64,000 nt of DNA, taken from positions 1 through 64,000 of the forward strand of contig NZ_FOLP01000008.1 in assembly GCF_900112425.1 (NCBI RefSeq), read 5' to 3'. Made by a program: the position numbers and the translations under genes. Shown piece after piece: positions 54,903 to 64,000 of the stretch (the stretch's first letter is position 1; the number at the start of each line of letters is the position of its first letter). Under the pieces are notes generated by a model. It had not been told where the DNA came from. It ran no database searches and saw nothing but the letters and a program-made list of their open reading frames with translations. Source of the stretch: Variovorax sp. OK212. GTDB lineage: Bacteria; Pseudomonadota; Gammaproteobacteria; Burkholderiales; Burkholderiaceae_C.

Positions 54903-56702
54903 ATGAAAAGCAGACTCGGAAAACTGGCGCTGGTCGCCACAGCCTGTGTCGCCACCAGCGCGGCATTGCTCGCATGCGGTGGCGGCGGAGGAGGAGGGGG
55001 CGCGGGCTTCCCGCTGATCCTGCCGCCGGCGGCCAACCCGCCGGCCTCGGAACAGCCAGGCCAGCCAGGCCAGCCAGGCGAACCGGTCGTGCCCGCGGGT
55101 CCCTCCGCGCTGACCTGCGACCAGTTGCAGGGCATGGCCATTCCCGCCGCGTCCATCGAGCTGCCGACGACGGGCGCGACCGTCACGGCCGCCAAACCCA
55201 TTGCCGCAAGCGGCACGGGTGTCGCTGCCGTTCCCGCCTACTGCGAGGTCTCCGGAAAGATCGCGCCGGTCGATCCCGCGGCGCCGAACATCCTGTTCCA
55301 GGTCGGTTTGCCCGAGAACTGGAACCAGAAGATCGTCATGTTCGGCGGCGGCGGTTTCGACGGCACCATTCCCAGCGTGAAGTCCAACGTGCCCAACGGA
55401 CCCGTCGACAAGCCCACGCCGCTGGGCCGGGGCTACGCCACCTTTGCCAGCGACTCAGGCCACCAGGCGAACGCGATGGGGTCCCAGGACGGCCGGTTCG
55501 GGCTCAACGACGAGGCGGTGCGCAACTTTGGCGGGGACGTGCTGAAGAAGACACGCGATGTGGCCGTTGCGATCATCAAGGCGCGCTATGCCGCCGGTCC
55601 GGTGAAGTCGTACTTCGCGGGCGGCTCGACCGGTGGGCGCGAGGCCCTGGCCGCCATCCAGCGCTGGCCGGCCGACTGGGACGGCGCCATTGCGTGGTAC
55701 CCCGCATGGAACGACGCGGCAGCGCTGCTGGGCGGCCACCGCATGAGCCGCGCGCTGGCGCAACCCGGCGCGTACCCCAACGCCGCGAAGCGCCTCGTGC
55801 TGTACGAGGCCGCCATGGAAACCTGCGACGCGCTCGACGGCGTCGTCGACGGCCTGATCAGCAACCAGACCCTGTGCAACGCGCGCTTCGATCCGTCGAC
55901 CGCGACCCTGAGGGGCGTGGCGGTTCGCTGCCCTGGCGGTGCCGACACCGGCAACACGTGCCTGTCGGACGCGCAGATCGGCGCGATGAACACCATCAAC
56001 ACGCCGACCAACCTTCGCTTCCCGCTGGCCAGCGGCGAGACGCAGTACCCGGGCTACAACATCTGGGGTGCCGACACCGGCATCAGCAGCTGGACGTCGC
56101 CACTGGAGCCGACGGTGACGTTCCTGGCCTTCGGAGCGTCGCAGCCCACGCGGCCCATGCCCGCGAACGCGCCGTATGTCAGCGTGCTCACGGACCAATG
56201 GATCAAGTACTTCATCACGCGTGACCCGGCGTACGACTCCCTGTCTCTCGACCCGGAGAACCCGGGAGCGTGGGCCAGTCGCATCAGCGCGCTGAGCACG
56301 CAACTCGACACGGGTACCGACATCTCGGCCTTCAAGGCGCGGGGCGGCAAGCTGCTGCTCGCCCATGGCCTGGCCGACGTGTTGGTGAGCACGCGCGCCA
56401 CCGAGCAGTACTACCTGCGCCTGCAGTCCAGCATGGGGCCGTCGCAGGTCGACTCCTTCGTGCGGTACTACGAGGTCGCCGGCCTGGGCCATGCCGTCAG
56501 CAGCGTCTTCAATGCAACCTGGGACTCGCTCACCGCGCTCGACCAGTGGTCGGTGAACGGTTCGGCGCCGGCTGGGCAAGTCACGACCGATACCGCCGGT
56601 GTTCCCGGGCGCACACGCCCGCTGTGCGACTACCCGAAGTGGCCGCAGTACAAGGGAACCGGTGACGTCAACGTGGCGAACTCGTTCCAGTGCGTCAACT
56701 AG
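54903..56702 (+). CDS. Tannase/feruloyl esterase family lipoprotein
   Basis: 599 residues. Lipobox LLAC (Cys25) followed by poly-Gly and a Pro/Gly linker; then the tannase fold. Nucleophile Ser242 in AGGSTGGREAL, the acid in AHGLADVLVS and His in GLGHAVS form the triad; paired cysteines near the C-terminus (PLCDYP, FQCVN) fit the family's CS-D-HC pattern. CAGGAGAC precedes the ATG. It should release a phenolic or aromatic acid from an ester at the cell surface or in the periplasm. Confidence 0.87.
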   Translation: MKSRLGKLALVATACVATSAALLACGGGGGGGGAGFPLILPPAANPPASEQPGQPGQPGEPVVPAGPSALTCDQLQGMAIPAASIELPTTGATVTAAKPIAASGTGVAAVPAYCEVSGKIAPVDPAAPNILFQVGLPENWNQKIVMFGGGGFDGTIPSVKSNVPNGPVDKPTPLGRGYATFASDSGHQANAMGSQDGRFGLNDEAVRNFGGDVLKKTRDVAVAIIKARYAAGPVKSYFAGGSTGGREALAAIQRWPADWDGAIAWYPAWNDAAALLGGHRMSRALAQPGAYPNAAKRLVLYEAAMETCDALDGVVDGLISNQTLCNARFDPSTATLRGVAVRCPGGADTGNTCLSDAQIGAMNTINTPTNLRFPLASGETQYPGYNIWGADTGISSWTSPLEPTVTFLAFGASQPTRPMPANAPYVSVLTDQWIKYFITRDPAYDSLSLDPENPGAWASRISALSTQLDTGTDISAFKARGGKLLLAHGLADVLVSTRATEQYYLRLQSSMGPSQVDSFVRYYEVAGLGHAVSSVFNATWDSLTALDQWSVNGSAPAGQVTTDTAGVPGRTRPLCDYPKWPQYKGTGDVNVANSFQCVN

Positions 56703-57186
56703 GCGGGCGACGCAGCCAAGGCTCGGGTGGGGAGCTGACCCTCTCCACCCGACGGATCCCGGTCGCGTTTCCATCGATTCCTTGGCGTTCCACCTGGCTG
56801 GCGATCGAGGCCACCAAATCGCGCAAACAGCGGCGCAATCTGCGGCAGGTCCACACACGCAGGACCTCTCTCAATCGGATTTTTCTCATCGGACAAGAAA
56901 AATTGCCGTGGACCACGTCGTGCGAGTTTTCTTGCGCCAATTTTCTCGAAAGTAGCGTCGTAAGTCATTGATTTCATTGGGTTGGTTGTGCGCGTCCAAT
57001 TTTTGCCGACACGGGCATTGCGTTGCGGGGCTTGGCGCGCGGCAAACACGGCGCCACAATCCGGGCGCGCAACTTGCATGGCAGGTTGCGCAGAGTAGAA
57101 GCGTTCAACCAGGCGGACCGAGTTCGTCGCGGCGGGAAATTGCTCTTTCAGTTCGTCCCCACGCGACCACAGAAGGAGTCCCACGC
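56703..57186. other. Intergenic region with AT-rich dyad
   Basis: 484 bp upstream of the Rieske oxygenase gene. GC falls sharply from about 56870 to 57010, and one clear inverted repeat lies there. No gene seen; probably promoter and operator sequence. Confidence 0.5.
56879..56903. promoter_or_regulatory. Inverted repeat ATTTTTCT-N9-AGAAAAAT
   Basis: A perfect 8-9-8 dyad in an AT-rich stretch, 284 bp before the Rieske gene. Without a GC stem or trailing T run it is not a usual terminator; an operator or bent promoter element is likelier. Confidence 0.35.
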
Positions 57187-58266
57187 ATGCTCGTCACCCA
57201 ACAACCCGTCTTCCGCAAGTTCTGGCATGCCGTCATGCCGCTCACCGAACTGGCCAACGGCCCCAAGCCCTTCCGGCTGCTGGGCGAAGACATCGTCCTG
57301 TTCATCGACGCCACCGGCCAGCCCGCCGCGCTGCGCGACCGCTGCTGCCACCGCACCGCCAGGCTGTCGAAGGGCTGGTGCGTGGACGGCGAAGGCCAGG
57401 CCTGCGGCACCGGCGCCATCCAGTGCGGCTACCACGGCTGGACCTACGACCGCAGCGGCCAGGTGGTGCGCATCCCGCAGTACGAGCCCGATCGCAAGAT
57501 CTCACCCGAGTACCGCACCACCGCCTACCACTGCACCGCGCGCTACGGCTACGCATGGGTGGCGCTGGAAGACCCGATTGCCGGGATTCCAGCGATTCCC
57601 GAGTTCGACGACCCGGGCTACCGCACCATCTTCCAGTTCTACGAAGAGTGGCAGACCAGCCCGATGCGCGCATTGGAAAACTCGTTCGACAACTCGCACT
57701 TCAGCTTCGTGCACCGCGCCACCTTCGGCGTGGCCGCGAGCCCGAAGCCGAGCAAGTACGAGCTGGTGCAAAACGAGTCGGGCTTCTACGCCGAGACGGT
57801 CATCGAGGCGACGAACCCGGCCAGGTTCCATGCGATCAGCGGCGTGACCGACCCCATCACCACGCGCCACATGCGCAACGCCTACTTCCTGCCGTTCTCG
57901 CGCCGGCTCGACATCGAGTACCCGAGCGGCGTGCGCCACATCATCATCAACTGCTTCACGCCCATCGACGACGGGCGCATGCAGCTGTGCCAATGGCTCT
58001 TTCGCAACGACACCGAGGCCGACTGCGCCGCGCAGATGCTGATCGACTTCGACGATGCGGTGACGCGCGAGGACAAGGACATCCTCGAGTCGACCGACCC
58101 CGACGCGCTGGTCGACACGCGCCGGCGCGGCGTGGAGTACTCGATGGAGTCGGACCGGCCCGGCATGCTCATTCGCAAGCACCTGATGCAGTTGCTGGCC
58201 AGGCACGGCGAGGCGGAGGTGTACCGCGGCATGAACGCGGTGATCCCCATTGCAAAGGCCGCCTGA
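57187..58266 (+). CDS. Rieske non-haem iron oxygenase, alpha subunit
   Basis: 359 residues. The Rieske cluster is formed by CCHRTARL (Cys, His) and CGYHGW (Cys, His); the catalytic iron site by ENSFDNSHFSFVHRATF (two His), with a later Asp. This is the VanA/phthalate oxygenase-like class IA type, which hydroxylates or demethylates aromatic or alkylamine substrates and needs a separate reductase. No reductase gene adjoins. GAAGGAG precedes the ATG. The stop codon lies inside a terminator hairpin. Confidence 0.88.
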   Translation: MLVTQQPVFRKFWHAVMPLTELANGPKPFRLLGEDIVLFIDATGQPAALRDRCCHRTARLSKGWCVDGEGQACGTGAIQCGYHGWTYDRSGQVVRIPQYEPDRKISPEYRTTAYHCTARYGYAWVALEDPIAGIPAIPEFDDPGYRTIFQFYEEWQTSPMRALENSFDNSHFSFVHRATFGVAASPKPSKYELVQNESGFYAETVIEATNPARFHAISGVTDPITTRHMRNAYFLPFSRRLDIEYPSGVRHIIINCFTPIDDGRMQLCQWLFRNDTEADCAAQMLIDFDDAVTREDKDILESTDPDALVDTRRRGVEYSMESDRPGMLIRKHLMQLLARHGEAEVYRGMNAVIPIAKAA

Positions 58267-58280
58267 GCGGCGGCCTTTGC
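58252..58280. terminator. Terminator hairpin overlapping the Rieske stop codon
   Basis: A perfect 12 bp stem, GCAAAGGCCGCC and GGCGGCCTTTGC, with the loop TGAGC that contains the stop codon. AAA/TTT ends on both arms and a following T-rich tract fit a bidirectional terminator between the converging Rieske and dadA genes. Confidence 0.75.
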
Positions 58281-58317
58281 GTCTGCTTTTGCTTCAGCCC
58301 TCCGACGGGCCAGCCGG

Positions 58318-59619
58318 TCAGGCCGGCGCGGTCGTGGGGTTCGGGCGCACGCTGCGCGGCGAACCCTTTGCGTAGCGGTCCATCGCCAGGCCGTCGGTGC
58401 GGATCTCGGGGCGCTGGCCCATCACCATGTCGGAGATGAGCTTGCCCGAGCCGCAGGCCATGGTCCAGCCCAGCGTGCCGTGGCCGGTGTTGAGGAACAG
58501 GTTGGCGTAGCGCGTGCCGCCCACGATGGGCGTGCTGTCGGGCGTCATCGGGCGCAGGCCGGTCCAGAAGGTGGCGCGCGGCACGTCGCCGCCGGGGAAC
58601 AGGTCGGTCACGACCTTCTCGAGCGTGGCGCGGCGCGCCGGGTTCAGCCGCAGGTCGAAGCCGCCGAGCTCGGCCATGCCGCCCACGCGAATGCGGTTGT
58701 CGAAGCGCGTCACGGCCACCTTGTAGGTCTCGTCGAGCACGGTCGATTGCGGCGCGAGCGATTCGTCGAGCAGCGGCACGGTCAGCGAATAGCCCTTGAC
58801 CGGGTACACCGGAATGTCCAGGCCCAGCGAGGCCACGGCCGCGCGCGAGTAGCTGCCGAAGGCCATCACGTAGCGGTCGGCCGTGAGCACCTTGCCCGTG
58901 GTGGTGCGCACACCGGTGATGCGGCTGCCGTCGGTCTCCAGCCCGGCGATGGTCTGGCCGAAGCGGAAGTCCACGCCCATGCCGCGTGCGATCTCGGCAA
59001 GGCCGCGCGTGAACAGGTGGCAGTCGCCGGTTTCGTCGTTGGGCAGGCGCAGGCCGCCGGTGAGGCGGTCGCGCGCGCCGGCCAGCGCGGGCTCGACGCT
59101 GGCGAGCGCATCGCGGTCGAGCAGTTCATAGGGCACGCCGCATTCCTCGAGCACCGCGATGTCGCGCTGCACCGCGTCGAGCTGGGCCTGCGTGCGGAAC
59201 AGCTGCAGCGTGCCGCCGGTGCGCTGCTCGTACTGCAGGCCGGTGTCGGCGCGCAGCTGTTGCAGGCAGCCGCGGCTGTATTCGGCCACGCGCATCATGC
59301 GTTCCTTGTTCACTGCGTACGCCTCGGGCGAGCAGTTGCGCAGCATGGCGGCCATCCAGCGCAGCTGGAACAGCGTGCCGTCGGGGCGGATCGACAGCGG
59401 CGCGTGCTTCTTGAACATCCACTTGATCGCCTTCAGTGGAATGCCCGGCGCGGCCCACGGCGTGGAATAGCCGGGCGACACCTGGCCGGCGTTGCCGAAG
59501 CTCGTTTCCTCGGCCGGACCGTCCTGCCGGTCGAGCAGGGTGACCTCGGCACCGGAGCGCGCGAGGTAGTAGGCCGTGGTGGTGCCGATCACGCCGCCGC
59601 CGAGAACGATGACTTTCAT
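58318..59619 (-). CDS. dadA: D-amino acid dehydrogenase (FAD)
   Basis: 433 residues. KVIVLGGGVIGTTTAYYLARSGAEVTLLDR is the FAD-binding start and GNAGQVSPGYSTPWAAPGIP the DadA signature; the C-terminal RPMTPDSTPIVGG and GTLGWTMACGSG are also present. It oxidises D-amino acids, mainly D-alanine, to 2-oxo acids and passes electrons to the respiratory chain. Divergent from an Lrp-family gene; no alanine racemase gene adjoins. Confidence 0.92.
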   Translation of the reverse strand: MKVIVLGGGVIGTTTAYYLARSGAEVTLLDRQDGPAEETSFGNAGQVSPGYSTPWAAPGIPLKAIKWMFKKHAPLSIRPDGTLFQLRWMAAMLRNCSPEAYAVNKERMMRVAEYSRGCLQQLRADTGLQYEQRTGGTLQLFRTQAQLDAVQRDIAVLEECGVPYELLDRDALASVEPALAGARDRLTGGLRLPNDETGDCHLFTRGLAEIARGMGVDFRFGQTIAGLETDGSRITGVRTTTGKVLTADRYVMAFGSYSRAAVASLGLDIPVYPVKGYSLTVPLLDESLAPQSTVLDETYKVAVTRFDNRIRVGGMAELGGFDLRLNPARRATLEKVVTDLFPGGDVPRATFWTGLRPMTPDSTPIVGGTRYANLFLNTGHGTLGWTMACGSGKLISDMVMGQRPEIRTDGLAMDRYAKGSPRSVRPNPTTAPA

Positions 59620-59631
59620 GGTGTATTCGCA

Positions 59632-59679
59632 GATTCAGATGGAATACGTTGAATCTAAAGTGCACAATGCCGTGGATTC
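59632..59679. promoter_or_regulatory. Repeated GATTC/GAATC elements between dadA and lrp
   Basis: GATTC at 59632 and 59675 and GAATC at 59651 occur in the AT-richer spacer next to the dadA start, about one half-site every two helical turns. Lrp-family proteins bind such loosely spaced degenerate sites. Weak evidence. Confidence 0.25.
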
Positions 59680-59747
59680 CATTGTTTTTAAGGGTTTGGC
59701 AGCGGAATTCGCTGCCGACAATCGTCCAAAGCCACGCGCGAAGTGAA

Positions 59748-60215
59748 ATGCCTGAACTCGACCGAATCGACCGCAAGATCCTCGACCTGCTGCAGCGCCA
59801 GGGCCGCATCTCGATGACCGAACTGGCCGAGCACATCGGCCTGTCCGCGTCGCCTTGCGCCGAGCGCGTGAAGCGCATGGAGCGCGACGGCGTCATCACC
59901 GGCTACCACGCGCGCGTGTCGCCCGAGGCGCTGGGCAAGACGCTGCTGGTGTTCGTGGAAATCAAGCTCTCGGCCAAGTCGGGCGACGTGTTCGACAAGG
60001 TCAAGCAGGAGCTGCTGCACATGCCCGAAGTGCTCGAGTGCCACCTGGTGTCGGGCAGCTTCGACTACCTGGTGAAGGCGCGCCTGAGCGGCATGAGCGA
60101 GTACCGCCACCTGCTGGGCGACATCCTGAAGAAGCTGCCGGTGGCGGCCGAGTCGCACAGCTACGTGGTGATGGAGGAAATCAAGGAAACGCTGACGCTG
60201 GCGGTGGACCGATGA
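59748..60215 (+). CDS. Lrp/AsnC-family regulator
   Basis: 155 residues: the helix-turn-helix at 5-60 (LDRIDRKILDLLQRQGRISMTELAEHIGLSASPCAERVKRME) and an AsnC ligand domain. Close to the proteobacterial Lrp branch. The ATG at 59748 matches the family start. Divergent from dadA and so its probable activator in response to alanine or leucine. Its stop overlaps the next gene by ATGA. Confidence 0.9.
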   Translation: MPELDRIDRKILDLLQRQGRISMTELAEHIGLSASPCAERVKRMERDGVITGYHARVSPEALGKTLLVFVEIKLSAKSGDVFDKVKQELLHMPEVLECHLVSGSFDYLVKARLSGMSEYRHLLGDILKKLPVAAESHSYVVMEEIKETLTLAVDR

Positions 60216-60705
60216 GCAGCCACAACGACATTCCCGACCTCGCCATCCGGCCCTGGCGCCTGGACGACTTCGACGCGGTGAAGGCCATCCTCGACGACAC
60301 CTTCGCGCACACCTGGTTGCCGCAGCTCACGCCGGAAGCCGCCGGCGCCTACCGCGAGAGCGGCGAGCCGGTGGGCTACATCGACGAAATGGGCCCGGCC
60401 TTCTTCGTGGCCGAGATCGACGGGGACGTGGTCGCATGGTGCACTGGGCGCACGACTTCGTGCATGCCCTGCACGTGCCCGCGGCGCAGCAGCGCAAGGG
60501 CATCGCCCGCGCGCTCATGGCCTTCGCCGAAGACGGCATGCGCGCCGACGGCGTGGCGCTCGCGCGGCTGGAGACCGACACCTTCAACACGCAGAGCCAG
60601 GGCTTGTACCTGGCGCTCGGCTACCGCGAGGCCGGCCGCTATCCCGACCTCGAATGGCACAGCGGCTTCACGACCATCCTGTACGTGAAGACGCTGTCAC
60701 CTTGA
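60212..60705 (+). pseudogene. GNAT acetyltransferase, interrupted by a frameshift
   Basis: The first 73 or so codons from the ATG at 60212 read as a GNAT N-terminus (LAIRPWRLDDFDAVKAILDD...FFVAEIDGDVV). At about 60431-60435 the homology moves to another frame, where it continues MVHWAHDFVHALHVPAAQQRKGIARALMAFAE, the acetyl-CoA motif, to 60705. One missing base, probably a G giving DVVGMVHWAH, explains it. Without correction the first frame ends at 60688 as nonsense. Either a true mutation or a sequencing error. ATGA-coupled to the lrp gene. Confidence 0.8.
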
Positions 60706-60736
60706 CCGAACCGCAATTCCTTTCAAAGGCATCCGC

Positions 60737-61138
60737 ATGACTCTCTCGATCCGCCGCGACGGCATCACCGGCACGCGCCACATCCTCAAGATCCGCAACC
60801 ACGAGATCCCGGTCGACGCCTCGCCCGCCGGTGGCGGCAGCGACGGCGGCCCCGAGCCGCACGACCTGTACGACGCGTCGCTGGCGGCCTGCAAGGCGCT
60901 CACCGTGCTGATCTACGCACGCCGCAAGGGCATTCCGGTGGAAGACATCGAGGTGGTGGTCGATCGCGACGACAGCGAGGAACGCAAGGGCGTGTACCGC
61001 CTGAAGTCGGGCCTGCGCGTGAGCGGCGACCTGAGCGAGGCGCAGCGCGAAGAGCTGCTGCGCGTGGCGGCCAAGTGCCCGGTGCACAAGCTCATGACCG
61101 AGGTGAAGACCGAGATCGAGACCGGCTGGGCGGACTGA
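60737..61138 (+). CDS. OsmC-family protein
   Basis: 133 residues. Both peroxidatic-type cysteines are present, in ASLAACKALTVL and AAKCPVHKLM, with the upstream DLYDASL. OsmC/YhfA proteins reduce organic hydroperoxides. An AAAGG lies upstream of the ATG. Third in the run behind lrp. Confidence 0.88.
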   Translation: MTLSIRRDGITGTRHILKIRNHEIPVDASPAGGGSDGGPEPHDLYDASLAACKALTVLIYARRKGIPVEDIEVVVDRDDSEERKGVYRLKSGLRVSGDLSEAQREELLRVAAKCPVHKLMTEVKTEIETGWAD

Positions 61139-61168
61139 ACGCCGCGCGCCTGTTGCATTGCTTCTGTT

Positions 61169-62355
61169 TCAGTTCAGCACGCGGTAGGCACGCACCGCGC
61201 GCAGCAGCGCCCACAGGCCCGCCTCCGCGGGCACCTTCTTTTCGTTGAACGACACGGCGATGTACACGTCGTCGGCCGGCACGTAGGCCACGATGCTCGT
61301 GAAGCCCTCGATGCCGCCGCTGTGCCCGAGCATCAGCCCCGGGCCGTCGGGCACGTCGTACAGCTGCACGCCCATGCCGTAGAACGAGTTGCTTCCGCTG
61401 TAGACGCCGAGCATGGGCGGCATGCCGGTGAACATGCGATGCACCGTGGCCTCGGACAGCACCTGGCCGGCGAGCAGCGCATGCCAGAAGCGCACGAGGT
61501 CGCCGGCCGTGGAGGCCAGCGCGCCGGCGGCATAGGGCGTGGCGTACTGGTCAGGCGCTTCGACCGGGCGGCCGGCCTCGTGGCCCGTGGCCACCGGCAG
61601 TTCGACGCCGGGCTGGCGCATGACGGAACGGGTCAACGACAGCGGCTCGAGCAGGCGCTTCGAGAGCACGTCGGCCAGCGGCGCACCTTCGATCTTCTCG
61701 ATGATGACGCCGAGCATCGCGTAGCCCGTGTTGGTGTAGCTCCATTGCGTGCCGGGGCAGAACTGCGGCTTCTGCGCGGTGCCGAGCGCGATGATGTCGG
61801 CGGGCGTGCGGTACTTCGTGCCGAACGACGGCAGCGCATTGAAGCTCACCAGGCCGCTGGTGTGGCGCAGCAGCTGTTCGATGGTGATCAGCTTCGCGTT
61901 CGGTGCATCGGGGAACCACCGGTCGACGGTGTCTGCGAGGCGAAGCTTCTGCTCTTCGATGAGCTGAAGAACCACACCGGCCGTTAGTGTCTTTGCTGTG
62001 CTGGCCACCTGGAACTGCTGGTCGGGCGTCACCGGTTGCGGCGGTTCCTTGCGCGCCAGTCCGCGCGTGGCCGTCCACATGCCCTGGCCGGGAATCGCCA
62101 CCGCCACGCTGGCGGCCGGCACGTGCGCCAGCATCTTGTCGAGCGCATCGCCGAGCGATGCCTGCAGCGCGGCCGGCAAGGTGCCGTCGATGGAGCGCTT
62201 GAAGTCCTTCTGCCACACGGCGCCGGGCGCCGAGCGCACTGCCGGGCCGGCGTAGACAGGCGAGGAAGGGCACATCGATTGCGCCATGGCCTGCGGCATC
62301 TGCAAGGTCGCACCCAACGCAACCAGCGTGGCCGACACCAGCGCCGAACGCCTGT

Positions 62356-62359
<4 letters not shown>
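61169..62359 (-). CDS. Serine beta-lactamase-like hydrolase (class C/EstB fold)
   Basis: 396 residues with a signal peptide (LVSATLVALGATLQMPQAMAQ). The three active-site elements are Ser-x-x-Lys in ASTAKTL, Tyr-x-Asn in YTNTGY and a His-x-Gly-like GHSGG. FQVASTAKTLTAGVVLQLIEEQKL is typical. The protein may be an esterase, peptidase or AmpC relative; no resistance context argues for a lactamase. Its ATG overlaps the stop of the HxlR fragment (ATGA). Confidence 0.87.
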
Positions 62360-62562
<203 letters not shown>

Positions 62563-62895
62563 GTCATGAAGCGGATGGCGCGCAGCACCTCGGCTTCGTG
62601 CTCGCTGGACCTGACGTTTCCATCGGCACGAGCGTCAGGTGGTCGAAGCAGCGCGCATGGGCGCTGGGGACGCACCATGGCCGTCCCGTTGCTGCGGCAC
62701 GTGTGGAGAGGTGGGAGAGGGTTTCGGTTCACGCGCGTATCCCGTCAACAGGAGCCAAGAGGTCGCCCCAGTGTCCGGCCCGCAGCTGAAGGCTCCCTGC
62801 GGCATTCATGAAGATTTCCTGAAGTCGGCGCGCGGCGCTTGTCAGATACTTCTGCCTCATCCCGGACCCGGGCTGGCTCATTCCCGTGGAGGCCC
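62563..62895. other. Intergenic region with possible gene remnant
   Basis: 333 bp between the HxlR fragment and the response regulator gene. On the minus strand 62563-62630 reads ADGNVRSSEHEAEVLRAI and then stops, perhaps the end of a decayed gene or part of the lost HxlR N-terminus. The plus-strand promoter of the two-component operon must lie near 62800-62890. Confidence 0.35.
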
Positions 62896-63579
62896 ATGAA
62901 TCTTTTGCTTGTTGAGGACGATCTTGATCTCGGCAACGGCGTGCGCATTGCGCTGGCCAACCAGGGCATGGACGTGGTGTGGGTCCGCCGGCTCGACGAC
63001 GCGCTGCGCACGCTCGACGGCGGCGCCTTCGACATGGTGCTGCTCGACCTCGGCCTGCCCGACGGCGACGGGCTCGACCTGCTGTTCCGCCTGCGCCGCG
63101 ACCGGCAGATCCTGCCGGTGCTGGTGTTGAGCGCACGCGACGCGCTGAACGACCGGCTGCGCAGCCTGGACGACGGCGCCGACGACTACCTCGTCAAGCC
63201 CTTCGCGCTGGCCGAACTGCTGTCGCGCGTGCGGGCACTGGCGCGCCGCAGCTACGGCTTCAACGACGAGACCATCCGCATGCGCGGCCTGGCGCTGCAC
63301 GAGCCCACGCGCGGCGTGATCGTCGACGGCGAGCCGGTGGAGCTCTCGCGCTGCGAGTTCGACCTGCTCGCGCTGCTGCTCAAGCGCACCGGCCGCGTGG
63401 TCACGCGCCGCGTGATGGAAGAGCAGGTGCTGCCCGGCGGCCAGGCCAACGGCAGCAATTCGCTCGAGGTGCACATCTCCAACCTGCGCAAGAAGATCGG
63501 GCAGGGCTACATCCGCACGGTGCGCGGCATCGGCTATGTGATCGACGTGCAATCGCTCGCGCGGAGCGCAGCGAAATGA
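62896..63579 (+). CDS. OmpR-family response regulator
   Basis: 227 residues. Receiver domain with the acidic pocket Asp8/Asp9, phosphoacceptor Asp51 (LLDLGLPDGDG), Ser79 and Lys101 (VKPF); winged-helix DNA-binding domain from about 130 (LSRCEFDLLALLLKRTGRVVTR...VRGIGYVI). GGAGG precedes the ATG at 62896. Closest in style to the QseB/TctD/PmrA group. ATGA-coupled to its kinase gene. Confidence 0.92.
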   Translation: MNLLLVEDDLDLGNGVRIALANQGMDVVWVRRLDDALRTLDGGAFDMVLLDLGLPDGDGLDLLFRLRRDRQILPVLVLSARDALNDRLRSLDDGADDYLVKPFALAELLSRVRALARRSYGFNDETIRMRGLALHEPTRGVIVDGEPVELSRCEFDLLALLLKRTGRVVTRRVMEEQVLPGGQANGSNSLEVHISNLRKKIGQGYIRTVRGIGYVIDVQSLARSAAK

Positions 63580-64000
63580 TGCAGGCGCTGGCGCAGCGCT
63601 GGCAGAACTGGAAACAACCTTCCCTGATGCGGCGCCTGCTGATGGCGCAGATGGCGGTGGTGGCGCTGCTGTGGACCATGGTCATCGCGCTGCTGCTGTA
63701 CGACTCGTACGAAGACCCCGAGCTGCTGAAGTACGACAAGATCTTCAACACCGTGCTGGCCATCGCGCAGAACACCGCCGACCGGCCCGCGGCGCAGCAG
63801 CAGACCCTGGCCGCCTTCGACGCCGCGCTGCTGGAGACGGTGGGCGACGGCGACGCCGCCTCCGACAGCGCACCCGTCATGCAGGTGTGGCAGGGCGACC
63901 GGCTCATCTACCGCTCGACGGCGGCGGTGCCCGTGATCCTCAACACCACGCTCGACCGCATCGAGACCGTGAAGGCCGGCAACCGCGAATGGCGCGCGCG
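63576..64000 (+). CDS. Sensor histidine kinase, N-terminal part (runs off the window)
   Basis: The first 141 codons are visible, beginning with a double ATG that overlaps the regulator's stop. A basic N-terminus, a transmembrane helix at about 20-45 (MAQMAVVALLWTMVIALLL) and a periplasmic 2CSK_N-like sensor (DPELLKYDKIFNTVLAIAQNT) follow. The kinase core lies beyond the end. It is the cognate partner of the regulator just upstream. Confidence 0.88.
   Translation, partial: MMQALAQRWQNWKQPSLMRRLLMAQMAVVALLWTMVIALLLYDSYEDPELLKYDKIFNTVLAIAQNTADRPAAQQQTLAAFDAALLETVGDGDAASDSAPVMQVWQGDRLIYRSTAAVPVILNTTLDRIETVKAGNREWRA

Overview
The window is high-GC DNA packed with short operons, with GTG starts, many LysR regulators, a Bug-type binding protein, several ABC importers and oxidative catabolic genes. 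This points to a metabolically versatile betaproteobacterium of the Burkholderiales, most like Comamonadaceae/Variovorax. That placement is inference from gene content and protein style. No rRNA, tRNA, CRISPR array, insertion sequence or phage gene was seen.

Layout. 1-1275: 3' end of an autotransporter. 1310-5798: three agmatine-deiminase-family genes (one Tat-type exported, one lipoprotein, one cytoplasmic) around a LysR gene. 5803-11411: a sulfur operon (thiol-dioxygenase-like cupin, four-rhodanese protein, Bug receptor, cystathionine beta-lyase) divergent from a LysR gene. 11521-16419: an orphan 7TM histidine kinase, a ThDP enzyme and an extra RlmN-like methyltransferase. 16501-22666: small enzymes and single genes (cupin, AraC, AhpD-like, MOSC, DUF4345, MFS, GNAT, MORN, DUF1330). 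22843-24329: a pocket of small, lower-GC orphan genes. 24551-26158: a diguanylate cyclase.

26227-31280 is the most unusual region. Five tightly coupled minus-strand genes encode a haem-oxygenase-like di-iron protein, a methyltransferase, an ATP-grasp ligase, an OlsB-like N-acyltransferase and an LplT-like exporter. They look like an uncharacterised pathway for an acylated amino-acid lipid or small amide. A solitary ureD lies just upstream, without the urease genes that normally follow it.

32286-39292: LysR divergent from an uptake and oxidation operon (GAF, VOC, alpha/beta hydrolase, SsuABC/TauABC-like importer, FAD monooxygenase). 39329-42068: quinone oxidoreductase, nucleoside deaminase and an NMT1-like binding protein. 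42563-56702: a lipoprotein carboxylesterase, then a PucR-type regulator divergent from a long catabolic run (SDR, LivKHMGF, BKACE, SDR, tannase-like lipoprotein). 57187-62359: Rieske oxygenase, dadA with a divergent Lrp regulator, a frameshifted GNAT gene, OsmC and a serine beta-lactamase-like hydrolase preceded by a broken HxlR gene carrying a hexanucleotide repeat. 62896-64000: an OmpR-type response regulator and the start of its kinase.

The common theme is scavenging of organic acids, amines, esters and organosulfur compounds: periplasmic binding proteins and lipoprotein hydrolases, importers, oxygenases or lyases, and a dedicated regulator read divergently from each operon.
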